Shown here piece by piece: positions 21,918 to 33,900 of a stretch of 64,000 nucleotides of DNA (position 1 is the stretch's first letter; the number at the start of each line of letters is the position of its first letter). Position numbers and translations under genes: made by a program. The stretch is from positions 22,731,745 to 22,795,744 of the forward strand of contig NC_136015.1 of assembly GCF_048128805.1 (NCBI RefSeq), in the 5' to 3' direction. The notes beneath the pieces were generated by a model that was not told the origin of the DNA, made no database searches, and saw only the letters and a program-made list of their open reading frames with translations. Source of the stretch: Centroberyx gerrardi (Eukaryota; Chordata; Actinopteri; Beryciformes; Berycidae).

Positions 21918-24499
21918 GATTTGGGGAGGAGGGGGAGAAACTGATGAAAGAGTGAGCGAGGAAGGGAGGGACTTGGAGAGAGAGAGACAGAGAGAAAGAG
22001 AGAGAGAAAAGGGTACAAAAAAACAAGAGGAGGAAATGAAAAGTAGAGTTGAAGTAGAGTTCAGGTGGATGTTTTTGTCGGGGGTGTGATGTCATTTTTT
22101 TATTGGGATTTCAGTTTTATTTTGGGACAGACAACACCCATTGATTGTGAATGGGAGATTACCGTTTTCCTTTTTTTTTCAGTTCCTGATCACATCCCTG
22201 GTTTGTGTTGCTACTCCCTTTTTTGAGAGGCAAAGAACAGAGTTGTCAGCTTTTTAAAAACCGCTTGGTAGTTCAGCAAGAGAGGCTGAGAGCAGGGAAG
22301 ACGGCTGTAATGTTCCACTGAGGGCCGAAATCAGGACAGGAGTTCTTACATTGTTAGAATACAATTGCACCTCAGAATGATGGTCGATTACGTCCAAAAG
22401 TGGCTGATAGAGTAGACAAACTGTCCAGCCACCAGCCAAATTTCCTAGCATTTGGCTAGTGGCTGGTGGTAATTTCCCACCCTTGCTTTTTTTTTTAATA
22501 TTTTTACTTGCACCGGCCATTTCAATCGGTCAACACAGAAATAGTGAAATAAGTGAAATCCCCAAACTTTGGTCAGGCAAGAAAGGCAAATGGCTGTAAC
22601 TAATTCTTATTGGCTAGATTGTGCTTCAACAGACGTTCATTCACACTGGGACTGATCCAGGCAGAAGACGTCAGTGTGTTGGTCAGTTATCCATCTTGAA
22701 TTTATGTTTTCTTGCAAGAGACTGTGACTTTGGAATTATAAGCTTCCGTTTCCATTCAGAGGAGTCTGGAGATACTGAGCGTTAAAATTTTCACATCCCA
22801 CAGAATAAAATTGATAATGTTTTGCATCCACATTTTTGGCCCACTTCTACAGATATGCTCAAAATGGCATCATAATATTATATATTGTCACGCGCAAATC
22901 ATTAAAATCTAATTCTTGTTTATGAAAGGCAGAGGTTACAGAGAATAAATCATTGCTGTTGTTTTGAACACATCGCTGTGCAATCCACACTGATCCTTTT
23001 TCTACACGTGATGGATGATGAAGACCGATGAAGAAGTTTCCCACTGTGACGAGTATCGCCAATAAAGGTTCACATTTTTGCAAAGTCATGCACACACTTT
23101 CATTGCATATTGTTCTAAGTAAGAGACATTCCCTTGACCTGTAATATGGCATTGTGTTGTGATAGTATGTTAATCTGTAAATGGCTCATAGGTCAGACAT
23201 CTTTGACAGAAAAAGGACCAAAATGATGTTGTTATATTGTCGTTACTCAGCCTTTGTAATGGAAATTGGGCATGTTTGAATGTAATATGGATGAAATTCA
23301 AGCTTAATTCTGCTGCAGTTACAGACCAAACCACTAGAGGGAACTAGATTTTTGTGGTGGAACAGTTGGACTTGTGCTCCACCAACCTTTTGGAGGCCTA
23401 CAATGTTCCTGCACGGGTCTGGAAAAGACATTTGATAATTTCTAGGTCTTAAAAAATGTTGCAAAAAAACTGCAGAAGTATGAAAAAATTGCTCAATATG
23501 ACGTGATACTTGTCATGGAGAATTATCTTCAGCTATGCAGTGATATTGTCTAATTGAGTCGTATTGCCCAGCCACTATCTATCAGCTTTCACTGAACACC
23601 GTCCAACATGTGCTAATCCAGTCAAGAAATAAAAGTTTGGAAAAAAGTCTTGAATTTTGAAATGTAGGACCTTTGACTGTATGAATCCTAATCAGTGCAA
23701 TTGTGGGTGAATATTCAGAAGCAATGTTATGATGAAACTCAAGCTTTGTCATTGTTTTTTATACAGAAAATGATTTACCTAATGATTTACTGATGAAATG
23801 TACTTAAAAGGTATTTAAACAAGACTTTAGATCAGTATCGGTGTTGAACGTTTTCCAACAGTTTTGACAAGTGAGGCATTAATTTGGCACCAGATCAGAG
23901 ATTTCACTTCTCTCTTCCTCCTGTCTCGTTATATAACAAATTTTATTTTCAGGATAAAACACGTTTCTGCTGTTCCCTCTGGTCCAGGACACGTTTTGTT
24001 TCCATGTTTCATCGCAGACTTGAGTCAAACGGTCCTGACAAACCAATCATAGCGCTTGTTTTAATCTGCTTAGAGATGTGGAGGGTTCCCGCATTAGGAG
24101 AGTCAGTTTAGTCCTCAGTTCCAGAAAATAACACTAAGCCTACACAGCCCACCCATCTAGTACTTAAATGTAGAAACTCTTGTGTGGAAATACTATTCGA
24201 CTCGGATCTGATTCATTCATGTTCTTTATTTTTCTTTAATCTTTAGTGTCATGCTGATGAGCACTCGCTTGTCAAAAGGCCTAGATGTCATTTTTAGACG
24301 ACGTCATGTTCAGAGTTTAGATTTTTGAAAGGGACTTCTAGATGGATCTGAAAATATTACGTTGGGGCGATAGGGTTGACGTTCTCTAGTGTCAAAACAG
24401 GTTTTTAGTCATCTTTATTTGAGTTGAACAAACATACTGTACAGAGAATGGTATAGGGTATAAGGGAGGAGGACTAGTAGGTACTATAACAACCTTCTG
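21918..24499 (+). other. slc39a7: Presumed slc39a7 3' UTR and flank
   Basis: No gene recognised. A GA-rich stretch follows the stop at 21945-22040. Possible AATAAA signals occur near 22804, 23051 and 23627; I cannot tell which is used. Several segments (for example 23400-23470) look like old repeat pieces. Confidence 0.4.
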
Positions 24500-24507
24500 T
24501 CCATGCC

Positions 24508-25101
24508 CAGAGGTGGAGACTCGAGTCACATGACCTGGACTCAAGTCAGACTTGAGTCACAGTCTCAATTGCTTGAGACTTGACTTGATGCATGAAGAGA
24601 AGACCTGAGACTTGACTTGGGTTCTGGTGACTTGGGACTTGACTTTGACTTGTACTTTGAAGACTTGAAAAGGTTTCTAAAGTCTTGAGATCTTGTGTTT
24701 GTGTAAATGACTTAGATTGAAAGTGATGAGATTTGTTCCAGCAGACGACTGAATTTAAATTCTGTTTTCTGAATTTGTATGGAATGATTGAATTTATTGA
24801 AGTTGAAACTGATTATAGAAATCAAACTCATGATGCTCTTACCACGTTTTTATCCTATTAAAACCATATTGCATTGAAAAGTCCTAGATATTTAGTTTTC
24901 TTTAAGATATTAAATTGATACTGGACTCTTGATTTGTTCTGACTTGACTTGCTGTTCTACATTTAGACTTGAGACTTGACATTAATGACATGGACTTGAC
25001 TTGGTAATCTACATTTAGACTTGGGACTTGACTTGAAACTTGTTCCTCAAGACTTGAGACTGACTTGAGACTCGAGCGAAGCCGACCTGGTCACACCTCT
25101 G
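24508..25101. mobile_element. Non-autonomous hAT element, 594 bp, perfect 8-bp TSD
   Basis: Ends CAGAGGTGGAGACTC and (reverse complement) CAGAGGTGTGACC, flanked by TCCATGCC (24500-24507 and 25102-25109). The interior is dominated by GACTTGA/TTGAGACTTG repeats. No ORF. Confidence 0.92.
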
Positions 25102-25109
25102 TCCATGCC

Positions 25110-28050
25110 TGATTCAGAATTACAGTCCCTAAAGAGAAAGAAGGTTCCAGATCACAACTTTAATTGTTGTTTCAGTCCGAAGATCTTTCTCAAGACAAAC
25201 CCTAGAAAATAATTCCACTTGTTGAAGTGATGATGTCATAATGATGTAAAAAGCAGAGGTGTGTGTGTGTGTGTGTCAAGAACCTTCTTTGTCATTGGGT
25301 TTGCTTTAATATTGTGGTTTGATTCCCTGCACATCAAAGGAGAACGCAGCAGTGTGTTCATCTGCTGCTCTTCTCTCCGCTTCACAGGGACCAAGATGAG
25401 ATGAAATGTTAAACTGTAGTACAGGATGAATATGTGTGTGTGTGTGTGTGTGTGAAAGAGAGAGGGGGGGTGTTAGTTTTTTCATTTGTTGAGTTTTAAA
25501 TAAAATAAAAACAAGTAAAATGTGATGACACAGTGTCACGTGTATTTCTCTGAAAGTATTTCATCCATCAACAAAAGGTTTTTTTTTAGAATGTCTTGCC
25601 ATTTGCTTATGAAAGGATGAGTAATATTTTTTGTGACAAGCTGTCAGTTGCTCCCAGACTCCTATTTGCTTGTTCCCTGCTGGGAATCAAACTCCGGTCT
25701 CCCGATTGAGAGCCTGCAGAGCTTTTACAGTCTATGCTGCAGACCCATGAAGTGGTGAACAGAGCGACCGGCCGACGCTGCGATCCATAGAGCCCCTGCT
25801 GTCATGGGACTAAAAATTTGTAAAGTTCTAAAGTTTTTTGTAATTTATTTCCTTTTTCCTGTGAACAGTGAATATAATTAAATGTCCAATGCCCTTTTTC
25901 TTTTTCTTTTTTGAAAACCTGACAACCGTTTGTAGGGAAAGTGGGTCTGGGAGAGTCATATAGGGACTTTTTGAAAGCTGAAATATTTCTGTTCTATAAT
26001 TCAAAACAGCTGTCAATTGCTGCTCGGCCTTTCTGGTGTTAAATGGATACAAAGGCTAAATAAAGCAAGATTTTAGCTACATGTCATTGTTGCAATGCTT
26101 ATATGAGAGTATTGACTGCTATTGAATAAATGCTAATAAATTGGCAGCAACAGGGCATTCATGTGCAGACGTGATGTTTCCACATAACTAACTACTAACT
26201 AAGGTATCTGCAGGTCTGAAAAGTCTGGAAATGTATTAAACGAATTTGATCATTTCCAGTTAGTGAAAATTTTGGATTTGCACTAAAAGTCTGAAAGAGT
26301 ATGGGGAAAAAATGCTCAGTCCTAAGACAGACAACGTTGTGTTTTATGTTGTAGACCCACTGAAGTGTCACATTTTGCAGTATTGTTGCAATGAAGCAAT
26401 GATGAGCCACAGAGTGTCGTGGCCCATGCTGACAGTTTTGCCCGGCCGCTATCATCATCCATCAAACTGAACATCAAACAAAATGTTCAAATCCATTTCA
26501 GAAATGAAGTTTAGATGATTTATGAAACAGCAGGTTAGATCATTGGCAATTCTTGTCAAATGATTGAAATGCCATTGCGTACAAACAAGAATGAGGCAAC
26601 ACCTTGCTGTGCTGATGAATCACTGGTTTGTTCCAGAACATACCTTAGAAAAACTATTGGATGTTCTGGTATGTTTCCACAGAATTCACACAAAGAAATG
26701 CAAGCCAAGAGGCCTTGTTGACAGAGTTGTTAGTTTTATCCTAATGAGGTGTCAAAATGTTTTGATAAGCCATGTAACATAGAATCAAAATAATAAGCCT
26801 CCATTATATAATGAGGATTATGTTTGTGCCAGTACAAACACCTGAAGCACGCGGCAACACCTTTCATAAACCACCTTGCAGATCCAGTTCAGCTACTGTG
26901 GGCTGAATCATCGTAAATCACCAGATCCCATATCAGAGTATTCCCACTGAATAAACAGAAAATTGTCCTGAAATAAGACTAAGATAAACATTAAGAAAAA
27001 ACATTATCAGATTCAATTCACAAGCCAAATGCTTAGAAAATCTAGTTTTCAAGTTCAAGTGAAGTCTGAGTCATTGTTCTTTGAGCCAGGTCAGTTCTCA
27101 AGTTGTGTGACTCGACTCAAACTTGAGTTCATTGCATGGTTTGATTTAATGTAAGATTATAATAATAATTATAATCAGAGTTTAGTGAAACTAGGTTTAA
27201 AATTGAAATGTAACCCTAGTTTAGTAAATGTAAGATTAATGATGTAAATCTAAATTAAAATTATTAAAATATGATTGATTAACAAAACAAAAGAAAAAAA
27301 TAGAAATACAAACAAAAAAATATAGGTTAAATTTGAATTTAACTGAGTTATTTTATTACTGTTGCTCCGATCCTCTTAAAAAGTAGACTAGCAAACTGAC
27401 ATCAGCTTTGTCAAAACTTCATGGCTCAAATTTCTCTTCCTTTGGGGAAAAGCTGATGCTTCAACTGGCAGAAGCCTTTAAGAGATCAGCAGCTTCAGGA
27501 GTTCAGGAGAGGACAGATGAATATGAAAACCAGGGAATTATCATATAACTCAACTGAGTCTTTGAACTTTAATTATTTTGTCTGTCTTTTATCTTTAATA
27601 GAGGAACTTTCTCAATTTCCTCCATCTCAAAAATGTTGCCATTTAGAGAGCTAAACCACAACTGTCACTTTAAAGTTTAAATTTGAGCAACAGGATGAAA
27701 GTTAATCTAGGTTTAAAAAAAGAATAAACTGAGATTGAAAATATGTCTCAGTCTTAAACTAGCTTTAAAGTTTGATAAACCATGATTTAATCCACTTTAA
27801 AAGTTCATCCTTGTTGGTGCAGGTCCAACACTGTCTTAGTAGTCTTGGTGGTTTCCCAGCTCGATGCGGTTTACCAGCTTGATGTAACACCCAGGTGTGG
27901 TTTGCAATATAATCAACCACCATGCTGCTTTACATAATAAGAGGGAAATTAATTAGAAAAATCTCAAGAATGAAACAGGACTTGAAACATTAAGCCTGTA
28001 GTCACCCTCAGGCTTGTCTGAGGGTGACGCCTTAAAAACTTATTTTTATG
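25110..28050. other. Intergenic, no gene seen
   Basis: AT-rich, with TG runs near 25258-25276 and 25432-25454, the SINE-like piece at 25.7 kb and scattered old repeats. Only short, low-complexity ORFs. No homology recognised. Confidence 0.55.
25655..25745 (-). mobile_element. tRNA-like SINE fragment
   Basis: On the minus strand, GGAGTTTGATTCCCAGCAGG resembles a B box, preceded by a tRNA-like body. Flanking bases do not form an acceptor stem, so it is not called a tRNA gene. Confidence 0.4.
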
Positions 28051-28059
28051 TAAAAGCAT

Positions 28060-28320
28060 TTCCTTAGTGTGGCTGTTATTCTTTCTCTTTTATTATTTTA
28101 TATCACAATTTTATTATTTTATTCTCTCTTTTATCCTTGTTTTATTCTCTACCTCTCTACTATTTACTTTCTTTTAGTCCTACATTTTACTCCTGTGTTT
28201 TATGACAATTTTGTTTTTACTCTGTTGGTGATTTTACCTTGTTTTGTAAAACACTTTGTAACCTTGTTTTGAAAAGTGCTATATAAATAAAGTTTATTAT
28301 TATTATTATTAATAAAAATG
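28060..28320 (+). mobile_element. LINE 3' end (L2/CR1-like tail)
   Basis: Ends TTGTAAAACACTTTGTAACC, then AAAAGTGCTATATAAATAAA and a TTATTATTATT run, the typical 3' tail of L2-like LINEs in fish. Confidence 0.75.
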
Positions 28321-28534
28321 ATGCTCTTTGAAAAGTATCACACATGACAACAACAAACAAACAAACAAATAAACAAATTCGGCTCTTATGTAGTGCTCAG
28401 CCTGAGCACTAATAAAGTGTTACTACATGAGTGTGGATGCACAAGGCTAATCCTGGTAATTGTGCAGTGACTCCTTCTGATTCAAGTTGAAAGGTCAGGT
28501 CGAGGTCCGGTTCTTCAGTCTCCACTGGCAGCAC

Positions 28535-28990
28535 AAGTCAAGTCAAGTTTTATTTATTTATAGCCCGACATTGCACAACAAGCCTCAGAGGGCTTAACAA
28601 AACAAAAAGGTAAAAGTGGTCATGTACCATTGAGTAAAAAAAAAAGAGATACACATAAGAGGGCAAACCCAGTTTCAAAACACTGAGTTCATTTGAGGAG
28701 TGTTATTCCAACTGGAATGACAGTGCAAACCTCTGCCAGCGCTGAACAAACCTCCAACCTGCTGTTACACCCAAAGATATTATTCCTGTCACTTCAATTT
28801 TCTGGCTGAGAGACAAACAAACTAACAAACTACCAAACTAACAGGGGCGAAAAATACAATGTCGACATGAATACAGTTACACACATTCACAGCTGGGAGC
28901 TGCCCAGTAAACCGCAGCTCTACTGTAGTAGATGTCGGGGTTAAGTGCCTTGCTCAAAGGCACCTCGCGATAGTTGTTGAGGGAGGAGAG
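28535..28990. mobile_element. SINE-like repeat (AGTCAAGTTTTATTTATTTA family)
   Basis: Begins CAAGTCAAGTTTTATTTATT, then AGCCCGACATTGCACAACAA. A second member is at 37130-37620 (TATAGCCCGATATCACAAAA). Common teleost repeat. No coding. Confidence 0.6.
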
Positions 28991-29029
28991 AGTGTCTCTT
29001 TTATGGATTTTATGAACAGGCTTTTGCAT

Positions 29030-29262
29030 AATGTCCTGTTTTGTTCCTCTTGTTTTATGTTTTATTTGTTATTTTCTCCTTGTCCTGTCCTGTTTTTATT
29101 CAGGTGTTTAATTGCCTTTTGCGATTTGGTCTTTTTGTGCTATGTATGCTTTATTTCCTCTGTTTTAGTGATTCTGTAAAACAATTTATTGACTTTGTAA
29201 AGCACTTTGTAACTTTAAAAAATATTGTTATTATTATTATTATCATTATTATTATTCATTAA
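29030..29262 (+). mobile_element. Second LINE 3' tail (L2-like)
   Basis: TGTAAAGCACTTTGTAACTT followed by a TTATTATTATTATTATC run. Same tail type as at 28.2 kb. Confidence 0.65.
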
Positions 29263-29802
29263 CCCAAACTCTAGTAGTTTTTAAAAGGATGGTATCCAGG
29301 ACACTCAAATATTCTGCTGAAAAAAAATGACTGTGGAGTGAGATAATTTTTATTTTTTCATCTTTTACTTCTTAAATCAAGTGAGATTATATTAATACTA
29401 GTGGGTTGCTTTATTTCAAGATACTCAGTTTCCTGATAAATTGTTGAAACTGTTATCCCGCTGTCAGATTTTTCCACGTGTTTAAGAAAATTGATCTTAC
29501 TATTCAATACTAGATTAAACAAACTGTTATGTTTTTTGTAGCGTGTCTAAGCAGGTAAATGTCTGTATGTTTTTACTGTTAATACTGCCTTAAAAAACAG
29601 CAGCCTGAAGTACCTGTCCCTCTGCAATCCAAAACGTGCGTTGTACCTGTCAATTAACTTTTAAGGAAGTACGTCTTTGGGTGTGTAGCAGTTCGCATTC
29701 AGGCTTTTTATTAGAAGTAGCCTTAAATGGTAAAGGGTAGATGAGCGTAAGATCAGTTTTAACGATGGTGTTTGGACGGAAGAAGGAGTTGCTGTGTGTC
29801 TC

Positions 29803-29807
<5 letters not shown>

Positions 29808-29841
<34 letters not shown>
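29808..29841. repeat. (AG)n microsatellite
   Basis: About 17 AG units immediately left of the tandem segmental duplication. Confidence 0.9.
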
Positions 29842-29844
<3 letters not shown>

Positions 29845-29851
29845 CTGCTGC

Positions 29852-32225
29852 TGTAGTGTTACATTGAAACTGCACCAATAATGCATGTTTATAAGTGGAC
29901 ACGTTTAGATTTTGATCAATTCCTATTCCTGTCATTCATGTAACATATCCTTCTAGAGTGAAAATTACATTATTGCTATTGCGTAAACTCATAAAACCAT
30001 TTCATATGTGAGTCAACCTAGTTTCAGAGAAAGGTCATCATCATTTAATTTTGGGCTCTTGATTTGTCACTCATGTCGGTGGAAGCTACAATTAAAAAGG
30101 CGTGAAGGAACGTTTAGTCATTGAAGGTTGTGAAAAGATTCTGTGAAAGGGATCTCAGGTTTTCTATTGGGCATTTTAATTGAGAAAGTCAACTGAGTAC
30201 GATCTGATTCTATTCAGAAAAGCAAATGGCAAATGTTACAGAAAATAACTTCTCTATCACATAATGAAATGCTCTTTCTTTTACCACAGAAGAGTCTCAT
30301 AAAGTGTCACCAAACAATACCAAGGCCTGCTTCCTTTTATTTTTCAAGGTGATTGGCAATGACAAGACAATACATTTTGATTGGCTGAGGTGAACTGAAC
30401 TCAAGTGTTAAGATGTTGTAGTAGGGCTTCAGTAGATTTGGGACTGCAACAACCTACAGTAATGGTTTGAGAGGCATGCTTGTGGCCCAAGAGTCGCCAG
30501 TTTGAATCCTGGGAAAATCTGATTGGTGGAAGTCAGACACGCTCTTTCCTCCCCCAACAACCACTGCCAAGGTGCTCTTGAGCAAGGCACTGACTGTAAC
30601 CTCCAATTCCTGAGTGGCCAAAGGTTCCATAGTTATGGCTAAAAATAGATAACTGTCTGAAGGAGGGAGTCCGAGATCACCACCAAAATCTAATCAGCTG
30701 TCCCTTGGCCCAAGGTTAATCTGTCCACCAAATTTCATGGAAATCCATTCATAAGATTTTGAGTTATCCTGCTGACAGACAAACAAACTAACAGGCGAAA
30801 ACATAACCTCCTTGGCAGAGGAAAAAAACAGACTGACTTTAGGTCCCGATGACATGTTGCACACAATCACAAAAAAGTCACATGTGAAAACCCACATGTG
30901 AATTGAAAGTACACTCTTTCGAATTGGTGAAATGAAGTTTTCACAATTTTTTTTACATGTGGAAAAAATACTAGATATCTAGAAATGTAACTTTTTTACA
31001 TCTGAAGTAAAAAACTGTCATGTGATGTCAGAATGTAATGTGAGAAAAATTGTTCACATGTGAAAACCAACATGTGTCCAGAAAGCACATGTGCTTTGAA
31101 TTCACATGTGGGTTTTCACATGTGACTTTTTTGTAAGGGATGGACCTACACACATAATCGTGATCAGTGGTTCTCAATCTGGAGTGGGACCCCCCAGGAG
31201 GGCGCAAGACTATTTTGTGGGGTCACAAGCTAATTTGTAGTGCTGTATTGTTACAGTGAAATTGCACCAATACTTCTGTAATGCATGTTTATAACTGGAT
31301 GTGTCATTCATTGATAATTGCATTATTGCTATTGCGTAAACACATAAAACCACTTGGTATGTGAGTCAACATAGTTTCTCCCCTGATGAGAGAAAGGTCA
31401 TCATCATTTAATTTCAGGCTCTTGATTTGTCACTCATGATGTGGGTGGAAGCTACAATTAAAAAGGCACAAAGGAATGTTTAGGCATTGAAGGTTGTGAA
31501 AAAATTCTGAGAAAGGGATCTCAGGTTTTCTATCGGGCATTTTAATTGAGAAAATCAACTGAGTACGATCTGATACTATTCAGAAAAGCAAATGGCATTA
31601 ACAAATGTTACATAGAAAATAACTTCTCTATCACATAATGAAATGCTCTTTCTTTTATCTCAGAAGAGTCTCATAAAGTGTCACACAAACTATAACCAAC
31701 AATACAAGTGGCAATGACAAGACAATACATTTTGATTGGCCGAAGTGAACTGAACTCAAGTGTTAAGATGCAGTAGTAGGGCTTCAGTAGATTTGGGACT
31801 GCAACAACCTACAGTAATGGTTTGAGAGGCGTGCTTGTGGCCCAAGGGTCGCCAGTTTGAATCTTGGGAAAATCTGATTGGTGGATGTCAGACACGCTCT
31901 TTCCTCCCCCAACAATCACTGTCAAGTTGCTCTTGAGCAACACCCAATTCCTTCAGTGGCCAACGGTTTCATCTGATCTGTCCACCAAATTTAATGGAAA
32001 ACTGTTCATAAGATTTTGAGTTATCCTGCAGACAGACAGACAGACAGGTGAAAACATAACCTCCTTGGCAGAGGAAAAAACAGATTCACTTTAGTTGCTT
32101 GGTTCCGATCACACGTTGCACACAATCACTGATGGACCTACACACATAATCTTGATCAGTGGTTGTAAATCTGGAGCGGGACCCCTGTGCAAGACAATTT
32201 TGTGGGGTCACAAGATCATTTCTGG
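29852..32225. repeat. Tandem segmental duplication, ~1.0-1.4 kb copies
   Basis: Copy 1 (about 29852-31235) and copy 2 (about 31236-32225) share the same order of blocks: ATGCATGTTTATAA, AGAAAGGTCATCATCATTTA, ATTGAAGGTTGTGAAAA, TCTCAGGTTTTCTAT and CTCTATCACATAATGAAATG. Next come a SINE-like piece with GGCCCAAG.GTCGCCAGTTTG and the end motif TGTGGGGTCACAAG. Copies differ by small indels and by a 266-bp MITE present only in copy 1. No ORF is shared. Confidence 0.88.
30869..31134. mobile_element. MITE with perfect ~36-bp terminal inverted repeats
   Basis: Arms begin ACAAAAAAGTCACATGTGAA and continue ACCCACATGTGAATT, repeated in inverse at the other end. The interior has further CACATGTG motifs. 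The corresponding spot in copy 2 of the duplication (near 32124) lacks it. Confidence 0.9.
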
Positions 32226-32389
32226 AATCTGAAAAAAATTGCACAAGTTTGAAATGAAATGAAATTCTAAAAAGCTTGAAAGGGAAAAATAAAAATTGTC
32301 ATTTGTTGTCAGTTCACCCTTCTGTGTGTGTTGGGTTGCAAGTAGCCATCGCTGGGGGGCGTCATGTCCAAGTCATGTCCATGTCATCA

Positions 32390-32650
32390 GATTCCAGTGA
32401 GTCTGTGTAAGACAAAACAAAGCTACACTTGGCTTCACAATTACTTTCTTGACAGGCAGCAATTTGTAATTATAAATGGAGGGACATTTGATAAGGCAAT
32501 AATAACAGGCAGAGTCCCACAGGGCTCCGTTCTTGTGCCTTTGTTGTTTCCGGTCTACGTTAATGGCCTTGCTGCTACATCCTCATTACTGTTCTTTTTA
32601 CTGATCATGTTACATAGAAAATTCTCTTCACTTACAGTTGAAGCAGACTA
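32390..32650 (+). pseudogene. Non-LTR reverse transcriptase fragment
   Basis: Open frame containing TWLHNYFLDRQQFVIINGGT then GRVPQGSVLVPLLFPVYVN, the CR1/Jockey-like RT stretch ending in the PQGSVLGPLLF block. The catalytic YADD and all other domains are absent, so it is a relic. Confidence 0.7.
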
Positions 32651-33864
32651 GGTCCAGAAAAAAATCTTCAGTAACAAGAAATACTGTCAAACAATTCTGA
32701 GTATGTTGCCATTTGAGAGAATGAAATCTGACAAGTTTCAAAGCCAGATTCCAGGGAGTTGTGATTTACGACTGCAATATTCTCCTGTTCAAACCAGCTA
32801 TCTTTACAAGCATGCTAGCAAATATAAGAATCTAAACAAGCAAAAACATGCACCTCATACACAGTGGAAGGCGACAGTGAAGATATACGATACAGAGGAG
32901 ACTGTATGTCTCACTCTACAGATGAAAGGTTTACTTCCAAAATGAGATATTGGAAAATTGTTCAAGTGTTTTAGACATTTTAGGGACCTTTGTTTGAAGA
33001 GACCTTTGTCAGGAATGCCTGATTGGCGCATGTTGTCATAAGTATCGAAAGTGGGTTTTTTTTGTTTTTTTTTGGTTAGAAATAGCATTACATTAATTCT
33101 TTTCTAAAAAAAATATTCTAGTAATTACTTGTATAGCAAGTGGCCTCACTGCTGGTCCACCCTCACATACATACATCTAAACTTGACTAAGAAGTCATTT
33201 TACATCATAAAACATCAAATTAAATGTGTATATATTACATTAATATATCATACTGTGGGTTATTTTACCTGGTGTGTGGTGGGTGTTCCTGTAATTATAG
33301 TATATATAGTTCAAAGGAAACATATGTCTATGTGACAGCAGGCCTCAGGCTGTCCTGTACACACTGTAAAGTCACAGCAAATTCTCCAGTGTTGTCAAGT
33401 GTTGATTTTCCAGTGAAAAGTTGGAGTTGACATGAAGTGTTGATTGGAGTTCAAAACTAAATATCTATCTAAAAATGTTAAATTAACTCTGATGGGTGTG
33501 GACCTCTAGAAATATTGGCAAAGTGTTGATTTTTATCCTCTCAGAGTAAAATTAACACAGGCGGTTTTACTATGGTTTTACCCAGGTTGTGCTGCATGGG
33601 TGCTGTGATAAATAGACAGGTAAAGACATTGCATGAGAGAGAGTACCAGGTTTAGTTCAGCCCAGAAATAACTAGGAAGGTGGGGTCACATAGCACAGCA
33701 GAGTTTCCCTTCAGCTTGTTCTTGCTCCTCACCTGTAGCAGCACTTGCAGATGTTTGGGTGTTGTCTTATATTTATGGGCATGGCTGTGGATGTGCTTCA
33801 GGTTCAGCTGTCCTGACGATGACATTTGGATGGAGATCAAACACATGTTCTGTTAACTTAACAA

Positions 33865-33900
33865 TATAAAGGCAATTTTAGCACAGGGTTTGCCGCAATC
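33865..33900 (+). promoter_or_regulatory. chs1: TATA-like site or weak acceptor just before the chs1 start
   Basis: TATAAAG occurs at 33865-33871, only about 30 bp before the ATG, which would leave almost no 5' UTR. TTTTAGCACAG just before the ATG could instead be a splice acceptor for a coding exon following a 5' non-coding exon. The sequence cannot decide. Confidence 0.3.

Noticed and set aside
25655..25745. Possible tRNA gene
   Set aside because: B-box-like only; no acceptor or anticodon stems. Better explained as a SINE fragment.
29650..29886. 78-codon minus ORF
   Set aside because: Contains translated AG microsatellite; no recognisable homology.
32390..32650. Possible protein gene
   Set aside because: Matches a non-LTR reverse transcriptase block; truncated and lacking YADD.
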